DNA from: an uncultured Bacteroides sp.
GTDB taxonomy: Bacteria > Bacteroidota > Bacteroidia > Bacteroidales > Bacteroidaceae
DNA: 15,480 bases
Reading direction: 5' to 3'
NCBI RefSeq assembly: GCF_949298305.1
Contig: NZ_CASFWU010000087.1
Span: forward strand, 1-15,480
In this document: positions 8,012-14,036 of the stretch, in pieces
How the letters are laid out: every line of letters starts with the position of its first letter
Numbering within the stretch: the first letter of the stretch is position 1
Program-made: the position numbers and the translations under genes
Notes under the pieces: generated by a model
Seen by the model: only the letters and a program-made list of their open reading frames with translations
Database searches by the model: none
Told to the model about the DNA's origin: nothing

Positions 8012-9382
8012 ATGAAAAAGATATGGATAGCCGCCCTGTCCCTGCTGACAACCGGTTGCGGCATATACAACCAATACGAGCGGCCCGACCTGGGCCGGGC
8101 AGAGACAGACAGCCCCTACCGCCCCGAAGCCGCCCCCGACACCAGTTCGTCCATCGCCTCGCTCAGATGGGAAGAACTGTTCACCGACCCCTGCCTCCAG
8201 TCGCTCATACGCCGGGCACTGACCAGCAACACCGACCTGCAGACTGCTGCCCTGCGCGTCAAGGAGGCACAAACCACCCTGACGTCGTCCAAGCTGGCCT
8301 ATCTGCCTTCCCTGCAACTCGACCCGCAAGGCGCTCTCTCCAGCTTCGACGGAAGCAAGGCGCAGAAAACCTATACGCTGGGTGGTTCCGCCTCGTGGGA
8401 GGTTGACCTGTTCGGACGGCTGACCAACGCCAAGCGCGGAGCCCGCGCCGCCCTGCTCGAAAGCGAAGCCTACCGGCAAGCCATGCAGACGCAGGTGATA
8501 GCCACCGTGGCCGACAGCTACTACACTCTGCTGATGCTCGACGAACAAGTGAAGGTCACTACACAGACTGCCGAGAGCTGGTGCGAGTACGTCAAGGCAC
8601 TCCATGCCCTGATGAAGGCCGGCGAGGCCGACCGCGCCACCCTGAGCCAGGCCGAAGCCTCGCGCCTCAGCGCCGAATCGTCGCTCCTCTCACTCCAGAG
8701 GCAGGTGGCCGAACAGGAGAACGCCCTCTGCGCCTTCATCGGCGAAGTGCCCCGGCACATCGAACGCAGCGCGCAGGACAGACAGCAGTTCCCCGCCCAC
8801 ATGTCCGTAGGAGTGCCTGTCGAGCTCCTGTCCCGCCGCCCTGACGTACGGCAGGCTGAGGCCGCGCTGATGCAGGCCTTCTATGCCACCAACTCCGCCC
8901 GTTCGGCCTTCTACCCCGGCATCACGCTGAGCGGAAGCGCCGGGTGGACCAACAGCGGCGGAGCGGCCATCACCAATCCCGGCGCCTGGCTCCTGCAGGC
9001 CGTCGGCTCGCTGGTGCAGCCACTCTTCAACCGCGGACAGAACATCGCCAACCTGAAGATAGCCAAGGCGCAGCAGGAAGAAGCCCTGCTGGCCTTCAGG
9101 CAGTCGCTCCTCGACGCCGGACAGGAGGTGAACAACGCCCTCATCCAATGGAAGACGGCACGCGAACAAATCCGCCTGGACAAAGAACAGGTGAGGCACC
9201 TGGAAACCACCGTATCGGACACACGCCTGCTGATGGAGCACGGCACGGTGAACTACCTGCAAGTGCTCACCGCCCGCCAGTCGCTCCTCTCGGCCCGGCT
9301 GACCCTGGCATCCGACCGTTACAGCGAGATACAGGGAGTCATCAATCTCTACCATGCCCTGGGAGGAGGCACCGACCAATAA
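8012..9382 (+). CDS. Outer-membrane efflux channel lipoprotein (TolC/OprM, NodT family)
   Basis: Outer-membrane exit duct of the tripartite pump. The 456-residue product has a lipoprotein signal ending SLLTTGC (Cys 16), then the family opening YERPDL and two repeated outer-membrane-efflux domains. Visible signatures are SWEVDLFGRL after the first half, GVPVELLSRRPDVRQAEAAL (the RRPDVRxAE motif of OprM/NodT proteins) in the middle, VGSLVQPLFNRGQNIANLKI in the second half, and the closing helix with YLQVLTARQSLLSARL. It starts 31 nt after the pump gene and ends the operon. Size, motif order and lipobox agree with OprM-type channels. The frame is intact and base use matches its two upstream partners. 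Confidence 0.95.
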   Translation: MKKIWIAALSLLTTGCGIYNQYERPDLGRAETDSPYRPEAAPDTSSSIASLRWEELFTDPCLQSLIRRALTSNTDLQTAALRVKEAQTTLTSSKLAYLPSLQLDPQGALSSFDGSKAQKTYTLGGSASWEVDLFGRLTNAKRGARAALLESEAYRQAMQTQVIATVADSYYTLLMLDEQVKVTTQTAESWCEYVKALHALMKAGEADRATLSQAEASRLSAESSLLSLQRQVAEQENALCAFIGEVPRHIERSAQDRQQFPAHMSVGVPVELLSRRPDVRQAEAALMQAFYATNSARSAFYPGITLSGSAGWTNSGGAAITNPGAWLLQAVGSLVQPLFNRGQNIANLKIAKAQQEEALLAFRQSLLDAGQEVNNALIQWKTAREQIRLDKEQVRHLETTVSDTRLLMEHGTVNYLQVLTARQSLLSARLTLASDRYSEIQGVINLYHALGGGTDQ

Positions 9383-9435
9383 AAACGAACGAACACAATA
9401 TCTCAATCTACTCTCTTCATGATTCTGGTCGGGTG

Positions 9436-9462
9436 GTTAAGGAGTGGGAAAGTTAAGGAGTG
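9436..9462 (+). repeat. Short direct repeat GTTAAGGAGTG x2
   Basis: GTTAAGGAGTG occurs at 9436-9446 and again at 9452-9462, 16 bp apart, in the non-coding DNA after the efflux operon. Degenerate TTAAGGAG strings of this kind occur between genes in Bacteroides (recalled, not searched). No function can be assigned. Confidence 0.5.
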
Positions 9463-9528
9463 AAGCCGATACTTTAGGTAATGGTTAATGATGTAACTTC
9501 TTCTTCCTGCGTCTTAAACTCCCACAAG

Positions 9529-9590
9529 TTTGACTTCGTCGTTTTTTCAATTCGGCAATCCGGAACTTGAACCAATATTGTGAAGTCAAA
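9529..9590. repeat. Nested inverted repeats downstream of efflux operon
   Basis: The outer arms TTTGACTTC (9529-9537) and GAAGTCAAA (9582-9590) are perfect 9-bp complements. Within them TTCAA (9546-9550) pairs with TTGAA (9567-9571), and TTCGG (9551-9555) can pair with CCGGAA (9560-9565) with one bulge. The transcript could fold into one composite stem-loop just before the terminator at 9594. It may be a 3' untranslated structure or part of a small RNA; nothing here distinguishes these. Confidence 0.45.
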
Positions 9591-9593
9591 TTG

Positions 9594-9633
9594 AAGCCCG
9601 CACCATTCGTGACGAACCGTGCGGGCTTGTTTT
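9594..9633 (+). terminator. Intrinsic terminator downstream of the efflux operon
   Basis: A 10-bp GC-rich stem, AAGCCCGCAC (9594-9603) with GTGCGGGCTT (9619-9628), plus a smaller inner TTCG/CGAA stem, is followed on the plus strand by TGTTTT. On the minus strand no U-run follows, so the orientation is plus. It lies 212 nt after the channel stop codon and is the first strong terminator for that operon. Confidence 0.8.
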
Positions 9634-9671
9634 CTGCAAAGACGCAAGTATCAGGTTTACAGCGAGAAAGC

Positions 9672-9700
9672 AGTTTATTTCCGTTTGCCGAAAATAAACT
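9672..9700. repeat. Hairpin abutting the 22-bp array
   Basis: AGTTTATTT (9672-9680) and AAATAAACT (9692-9700) are perfect 9-bp inverted arms around an 11-nt centre that can add a two-pair CG stem. The right arm ends in the TAAACT that begins the first unit of the tandem array, so the hairpin and the array share sequence. Confidence 0.55.
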
Positions 9701-9804
9701 CCCGGTTTAGTCGCTTTAAACTCCCGGTTTAGTCGCTCTAAACTGACAGTTTAGTTGCTTTAAACTGACAGTTTAATCGCTATAAACTGACGGTTTAGTA
9801 GCTC
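9695..9804. repeat. Tandem array of five 22-bp palindrome-bearing units
   Basis: Five contiguous units of exactly 22 bp start at 9695, 9717, 9739, 9761 and 9783. Each begins with a 15-nt inverted repeat and ends in a seven-base linker of the form GTCGCTT. Units 3 and 4 carry the perfect palindrome TAAACTGACAGTTTA; unit 5 has TAAACTGACGGTTTA, a T.G change that keeps pairing in plus-strand RNA; units 1 and 2 have TAAACTCCCGGTTTA. Twenty-two bp is about two helical turns, so every palindrome faces the same side of the DNA. There are no spacers, so it is not CRISPR, and 22 is not a multiple of three, so a coding repeat is unlikely. Confidence 0.9.
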
Positions 9805-9836
9805 TCATCTTCCCTGAAAATCAGCGTTTAGGCCGT

Positions 9837-9924
9837 GCAAGCATCCTCCGTGCTCCGTGTAAGCGTCCACCGCGAGCCAGGCAAGTGTCCTGCAAATGCC
9901 ATGCAAGTGTCCACCGGGCAGGGG
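9837..9924. repeat. Degenerate 22-bp repeat of GCAAGTGTCC type
   Basis: GCAAGCATCC (9837), GTAAGCGTCC (9859), GCAAGTGTCC (9881) and GCAAGTGTCC (9903) start exactly 22 bp apart, with a half-step copy GCAAATGCCA at 9892. This gives an 11-bp sub-period in one unit. The sequence is unrelated to the TAAACT array immediately to the left but shares its 22-bp spacing. It is non-coding in any convincing frame. Confidence 0.6.
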
Positions 9925-9987
9925 ACAGGTATCCCGTCCGACAGCTGCATCATTCCGGCCTGTTTCCGCTAAATACAAAACAGACAA

Positions 9988-10044
9988 AAGGCACAAGGCC
10001 CGCGAACCCTCTTTCAGCAAAAGGGTTCGCACGGCTTGTGCCTT
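9988..10044 (-). terminator. Intrinsic terminator of the serC-serA-DUF1015 cluster
   Basis: The arms 9988-10010 and 10022-10044 form a two-part stem: AAGGCACAAG with CTTGTGCCTT (10 bp), a short internal mismatch, then GCGAACCCT with AGGGTTCGC (9 bp), closed by an 11-nt loop. On the minus strand the hairpin is followed by a T-rich tract (TTTTGTCTGTTTTG). It begins 28 nt after the DUF1015 stop codon at 10072, so it ends that leftward transcript. Confidence 0.85.
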
Positions 10045-10071
10045 CTGTCTCTCAGGAAAACGTTGTCCGCC

Positions 10072-11319
10072 TTACTCCAGCTTATGGATGATGAGACCCG
10101 AGCGCAGTTTGGGCTCGAACCAGGTGGTCTTGGGAGGCATGATGTTGCCTGTGTCGGCAATGTCCATCAGCTGCTTCATGCTGACGGGATAGAGGGCCAG
10201 GGCCACCTTCATCTCGCCGCTGTCCACACGGCGCTTCAGTTCGCCCAATCCGCGGATGCCGCCCACGAAGTCAATGCGCTTGTCCGAACGGAGGTCCTTG
10301 ATGCCGAGTATCTCGTCCAGAATAAGGTTGGAAGAGATGGTGACATCCAGCACGCCGATGGGGTCGTTGTCGTCATACGTACCGGGCTTGGCCGTCAGGC
10401 TGTACCATTTGCCTTCCAGGTAGAGGGAGAAGTTGTGCAGGGCTGCGGGCTTGTAAATCTCCGTGCCCTTTTCCTCGACGATGAAGTTCTTTCCCACCGC
10501 TTCCAGGAACTGTGCGGGCGTCAGGCCGTTGAGGTCTTTCACCACGCGGTTGTAGTCGATGATGGTCAGCTGGTTGGCGGGGAAGCAGACGGCCATAAAG
10601 TAGTTGTACTCCTCGTCGCCCCGATGGTTGGGGTTCTGCTTGGCCTTCTCGGCACCCACCAGTGCGGCGGCGGCACTGCGGTGGTGGCCGTCGGCAATGT
10701 AGAGCGCAGGCATTTTGGCAAACTCACGGGTGATGGCTTCGATGTCCTCGGGGCGGTCGATAATCCAGAACGTGTGTCCGAATCCGTCGCCGGGCGCAAT
10801 GAAATCGTAGACAGGCGGCTGGGCGGTATAACGGGCAATGAGGGCGTCGAGCGTCTTGTTGTCGGGATAGGCGAAGAACACGGGTTCGATGTTGGCGTTG
10901 TTGACACGGACATGCTTCATGCGGTCTTCCTCCTTGTCGCGGCGGGTCAGCTCGTGCTTCTTGATGACACCGTTCATGTAGTCGGGCACGTAGGCACCTA
11001 CCACCAGGCCATACTGCGTCTTGCCATTCATGGTCTGGGCATAGATGTAGTAATTCTCCTTCTCGTCCTGCACCAGCCAGCCCTTGTCCTGAAACATCTG
11101 GAAGTTTTCGGCGGCTTTCTGATAGACGCGCGGGTTGTGCTCGTCGGTGCCTACGGGGAAGTCTATCTCGGGCTTGATGATGTGATAGAGAGACATCTCA
11201 TTGCCTTCGGCCTCGGCACGCGCCTCTTCGGAGTTCAACACGTCGTAAGGGCGGGAAGCTACTTTTTCCACCAGCTCTTTGGGGGGACGGAGTCCCTTGA
11301 ATGGTTTGATTGTTGCCAT
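10072..11319 (-). CDS. DUF1015 family protein, linked to serine biosynthesis
   Basis: A 415-residue soluble protein recognised as DUF1015 by its start (IKPFKGLRPPKELVEKVASR, then PYDV) and by the motifs KHELTRRDKEEDR (121-133) and ALYIADGHHRSAAAAL (205-220). The family has no settled function that I can cite. It is the third gene after serC and serA on the same strand, and its stop is followed at once by a strong terminator, so it is probably co-transcribed with them. The DGHHR motif resembles one in ParB-fold free serine kinases (SerK, SbnI), which suggests but does not prove a role in serine/phosphoserine chemistry. No signal peptide or membrane segment is visible. The ATG at 11319 is the natural start and the frame is intact. 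Confidence 0.88.
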   Translation of the reverse strand: MATIKPFKGLRPPKELVEKVASRPYDVLNSEEARAEAEGNEMSLYHIIKPEIDFPVGTDEHNPRVYQKAAENFQMFQDKGWLVQDEKENYYIYAQTMNGKTQYGLVVGAYVPDYMNGVIKKHELTRRDKEEDRMKHVRVNNANIEPVFFAYPDNKTLDALIARYTAQPPVYDFIAPGDGFGHTFWIIDRPEDIEAITREFAKMPALYIADGHHRSAAAALVGAEKAKQNPNHRGDEEYNYFMAVCFPANQLTIIDYNRVVKDLNGLTPAQFLEAVGKNFIVEEKGTEIYKPAALHNFSLYLEGKWYSLTAKPGTYDDNDPIGVLDVTISSNLILDEILGIKDLRSDKRIDFVGGIRGLGELKRRVDSGEMKVALALYPVSMKQLMDIADTGNIMPPKTTWFEPKLRSGLIIHKLE

Positions 11320-11364
11320 GATAAGATTTCAGATTTTAGAGTTCAATTTAGAGTTCAGACAAAA

Positions 11365-11473
11365 ATGGCACACAGATGACACTGATTTAACAGATACCCA
11401 CATGTAAAATCCTTTTTTAATTGATAAAAATAATCTGTGTCAATCTGTCTCGTCTGTGTTATCTGTGTGCCAA
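11365..11473. repeat. Imperfect inverted repeat (CACAGAT type) between serA and DUF1015
   Basis: TGGCACACAGAT (11366-11377) and ATCTGTGTGCCA (11461-11472) are perfect 12-bp inverted arms. The pairing continues imperfectly to give about 32-nt arms, 11365-11396 against 11442-11473, matching at roughly 24 of 32 positions. The arms are made of CACAGAT/ACAGAT words. It nearly fills the 161-bp gap between serA and DUF1015. CACAGATTAACACAGATT-like strings are common between Bacteroides genes (recalled, not searched). Confidence 0.7.
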
Positions 11474-11480
11474 AATCAGA

Positions 11481-12412
11481 TTAGCGGTTGACGCGGAACT
11501 TCTCGCAACCGTCTTTCAGGAAGCCTACAATCTGCTTGGCGGCAGCAATACCTGCATTGATGTTGGCTTCGGCGGTCTGTGCACCCATCTTCTTGGGTGT
11601 AGAGAAATAGCGGCCTGCAAACTTGGCAGCAAACGTTTCGTGAGCAGCCGGCATGATGTCGGCATGATGTCGGTCATGTACTTCAGGTCGGTACGCTCTT
11701 CCATCAGCTGAATCAGTTCGGCTTCGTTGATAACCTCCTTACGGGCTGTGTTCACCAGCAGTCCGCCTTTCGGCATCTTGCCCACCAAAGCATGATTGAT
11801 AGAGTTCTTTGTTTCGGCAGTAGCCGGGATATGCAAGGAAACGACGTCGCATGTAGCGTACAGTTCCTCAGCCGAGCCAACCGCTTTCACGCCATCATTT
11901 TCGATAACTTCTTTCGGGCAGAATGCGTCGTAAGCATAGATTTCCATACCGAATCCCTTGGCGATGCGTGCCACGTTGCGACCCACATTGCCATAGGCAT
12001 GAATACCCAGCTTCTTACCTTTCAGCTCCGTACCTGACGTACCGTTGTACATATTGCGTACAGCCATCACCATCAGTCCGAAAGCCAGTTCGGCAACGGC
12101 ATTCGAGTTCTGCCCCGGCGTATTCATCACGCATACGTTGTGAGCCGTAGCAGCTTCCAAGTCTACATTGTCGTAACCGGCACCGGCACGTACCACAATC
12201 TTCAGCTGCTTGGCAGCATCCAATACTTCTGCGTCAATGATATCGCTGCGGATAATGATAGCATCGGCATCCTTTACCGCATCCAGTAACTTGGCTTTCT
12301 CACCATATTTTTCCAACAGAGCCAATTCGTAGCCTGCTGCTTCTATTTCCTTACGAATACCGTCTACAGCCACTTTGGCAAACGGTTTGTCTGTTGCAAC
12401 TAATACTTTCAT
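11481..12412 (-). pseudogene. serA: D-3-phosphoglycerate dehydrogenase, frameshifted by 11-bp duplication
   Basis: Catalyses oxidation of 3-phosphoglycerate to 3-phosphohydroxypyruvate with NAD, the first step of serine synthesis. As read, the frame starts at 12412 and stops at 11525 (295 residues). Residues 1-250 are a normal D-2-hydroxyacid dehydrogenase: substrate loop VVRAGAGYDNVD (73-84), nucleotide-binding HAYGNVG (138-144) and active-site-Arg segment NTARKEVINE (221-230). After TDIMP (residue 251) the sequence turns to nonsense because CGACATCATGC is repeated twice in tandem. Removing one copy restores MPAAHETFAAKFAGRYFSTP and a full 306-residue protein ending FRVNR at 11481. The restored form lacks an ACT domain and has TPKKMGAQT where typical enzymes have TPHxGxxT, like the Bacteroides/Entamoeba short type. 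Second gene of the serine cluster. Confidence 0.88.
11651..11672. repeat. Exact 11-bp tandem duplication inside serA
   Basis: GCATGATGTCG occurs twice head to tail at 11651-11661 and 11662-11672, plus-strand sense. One copy is needed for the expected serA reading frame (DIMPAAH); two copies shift it by 11 nt, i.e. out of frame. This is the only lesion seen in the gene. Confidence 0.95.
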
Positions 12413-12436
12413 AGCTTTATGATATTAGAAAAAGAA

Positions 12437-12516
12437 TTCACCACAAAATACACCCGTCATCACAGCCATCATCCGAAAAGAGTATCTGTGGTAATCAGCG
12501 TGCAATCTGTGGTGAA
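12437..12516. repeat. Inverted repeat between serC and serA
   Basis: TTCACCACA (12437-12445) and TGTGGTGAA (12508-12516) are perfect 9-bp complements, almost spanning the 125-bp gap between serC and serA. The right arm is preceded by CAATC, giving AATCTGTGGTGAA, a word related to the CACAGAT-type repeat in the next gap of the same operon. The gap holds no gene. Confidence 0.6.
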
Positions 12517-12537
12517 CTACAATTGATTTATTTCAGA

Positions 12538-13605
12538 TTAATGAAGTTTCTCGAATTCCTGCATGCAGTCTATCAAAGCCTGTACGCTTTCTTTCGGCAT
12601 GGCGTTGTAGCACGAAGCACGGAAACCGCCTACCGAACGGTGTCCCTTGATGCCTACCATTCCCTTTTCGGTAGCAAACTTCAGGAAGTCGGCCTCCAGT
12701 TCCTTGTATTCGGGAGCCATTACGAAACAGATGTTCATGCGCGAACGGTCTTCCTTGGCAGCTGTTCCCACAAACAGCTTGTTGCGGTCGATTTCAGCGT
12801 ACAGCATGTCGGCTTTCTCAATGGCACGGCGTTCCATTTCCTTCACGCCGCCCTGAGCCTTGATCCAACGCAAGGTCAAGAGAGCCGCATAGATGGGAAC
12901 GACGGGAGGCGTATTGAACATGGAGCCTCCGTCCACATGGGTCTGATAGTTCAGCATCGTGGGGATGTGGCGGGAAACCTTGCCCAGGGCATCGTTCTTC
13001 ACAATGACAAACGTAACACCCGCGGGAGCCAGGTTCTTCTGTGCGCCGCCGTAGATACAGATATACTTGGAAACATCTACCGGACGGGAGAAAATGTCGG
13101 ATGACATGTCGGCCACCATCGGCACGTCTACATCCAGGTCTTTCTTGAGTTCGGTGCCGAAGATGGTATTGTTGGTTGTCACGTGGAAGTAGTCCACATC
13201 GGCAGGAATGGTATAGTCTTTCGGAATGAAGGAGAAATTGGCGTCGGCCGAAGAAGCTACCTCAACCACCTCGCCGAAAGCCTTGGCTTCCTTCATGGCC
13301 TTCTTGGCCCATGTACCGGTATTCAGGTAAGCCGCTTTCTTCTCCAGGAAATTATAGGGTACCATGCAGAATTCCAGACTGGCACCTCCGCCCAAGAACA
13401 GCACCGAATATCCTTCGGGAATGTTGAGTAATTCCTTGAATAAGGCCACTGCTTCGTCCACAACGGGCTGGAAGTCCTTGGCGCGATGGCTGATTTCCAT
13501 CAGAGAGAGACCGGAGCCATTGAAATCTAAAATAGCCTTCGCTGTATCCTCAATCACCTCACGCGGAAGGATGGAAGGTCCTGCATTGAAATTATGCTTT
13601 TTCAT
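12538..13605 (-). CDS. serC: Phosphoserine aminotransferase
   Basis: PLP-dependent, class V aminotransferase converting 3-phosphohydroxypyruvate plus glutamate to O-phosphoserine plus 2-oxoglutarate; related enzymes also serve pyridoxal phosphate synthesis. From the ATG at 13605 it is 355 residues, close to the family's normal length. It begins KHNFNAGPSILP (family start NFxAGPxxLP), has LGGGASLEF near 71-79 in the phosphate-binding area, HVTTNNTIFGTE at 141-152, and the Schiff-base Lys190 in YGGAQKNLAPAG. The end, VGGFRASCYNAMPKESVQAL, is the usual SerC C-terminus. The frame extends eight codons further upstream to 13629, but those residues precede the conserved start and are rejected. First gene of the cluster with serA and DUF1015. 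Confidence 0.96.
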   Translation of the reverse strand: MKKHNFNAGPSILPREVIEDTAKAILDFNGSGLSLMEISHRAKDFQPVVDEAVALFKELLNIPEGYSVLFLGGGASLEFCMVPYNFLEKKAAYLNTGTWAKKAMKEAKAFGEVVEVASSADANFSFIPKDYTIPADVDYFHVTTNNTIFGTELKKDLDVDVPMVADMSSDIFSRPVDVSKYICIYGGAQKNLAPAGVTFVIVKNDALGKVSRHIPTMLNYQTHVDGGSMFNTPPVVPIYAALLTLRWIKAQGGVKEMERRAIEKADMLYAEIDRNKLFVGTAAKEDRSRMNICFVMAPEYKELEADFLKFATEKGMVGIKGHRSVGGFRASCYNAMPKESVQALIDCMQEFEKLH

Positions 13606-13659
13606 TTGAAGTTTGTTTTGGTTATACAATTTCGTTCACTAATTTGCCTTTCGACTTTG

Positions 13660-13690
13660 CGAAATTACGGAATTATTTCCTTAAAACAAA
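13660..13690 (-). promoter_or_regulatory. serC operon promoter (Bacteroidetes -33/-7)
   Basis: On the minus strand, TTTG (plus 13687-13690) is followed after 19 bp by TAATTTCG (plus 13660-13667), one mismatch from TAnnTTTG. Spacing and order fit the Bacteroidetes vegetative promoter. Transcription would begin near 13653, leaving a leader of about 48 nt before the serC ATG. Confidence 0.6.
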
Positions 13691-14036
13691 CCTTTCCTTA
13701 TAAAAATCCTCCCAATATCGGTATTTTCCTATCTTTTTATTGGTTTATACAAGATATATACACCATATTGTCATGTTTACCTTCCAATAAAGAAATAAAA
13801 AGACAGATTGAAAGTACAAACTTCTGAATAATTACTATCCGACAGGTATCAGACATAAAAAACGCATATTTATAAGAGCAGGACAAATGAACCCTGTTCC
13901 ACAACATAGGAAGGTATGTTTCACAACATCATTTCTATCAAAAGGACATCTAAAACACGCCATAATCCAACATAAAACAGGTCATAAACTACCATTTTAA
14001 CAGAAAAACATCTGTTTTCTGGCAAAAACACCTATT
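13691..14036. other. AT-rich non-coding gap between serC and the DbpA-like helicase
   Basis: No credible gene. A plus-strand open frame crossing 13594-13827 starts inside serC antisense and resembles nothing I know. The only internal pattern noticed is TTCCACAACAT (13897-13907) and TTTCACAACAT (13919-13929), a 10-of-11 direct repeat 22 bp apart, with a weaker CCAACAT at 13967. No RNA gene is recognised. Confidence 0.6.
14001..14021 (-). terminator. Possible weak terminator of the DbpA-like helicase gene
   Basis: A hairpin pairs CAGAAAAAC (14001-14009) with GTTTTCTG (14014-14021), with one bulged A and a four-base loop, 16 nt after the helicase stop codon. On the minus strand it is followed by TTAAAATGG, only a poor T-run, so termination here is uncertain. 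Confidence 0.35.

Noticed and set aside
6889..8070. 393-residue minus-strand open frame
   Set aside because: Antisense shadow of the 3' part of the RND gene and the start of the channel gene; no domain seen.
9695..9804. CRISPR array
   Set aside because: The repeats are contiguous 22-bp units with no unique spacers, and no cas gene is present.
9805..10091. Small genes of 68-98 residues in the region after the 22-bp array
   Set aside because: The frames run through degenerate repeats and a terminator, start at unrelated points, and have no convincing ribosome-binding context or family.
10036..11379. 447-residue plus-strand open frame
   Set aside because: Antisense to DUF1015 and covering its flanks; low-complexity Val/Gly/His translation without known motifs.
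13594..13827. 77-residue plus-strand frame upstream of serC
   Set aside because: It begins antisense within the serC start and passes over the serC promoter; composition reflects AT-rich DNA.
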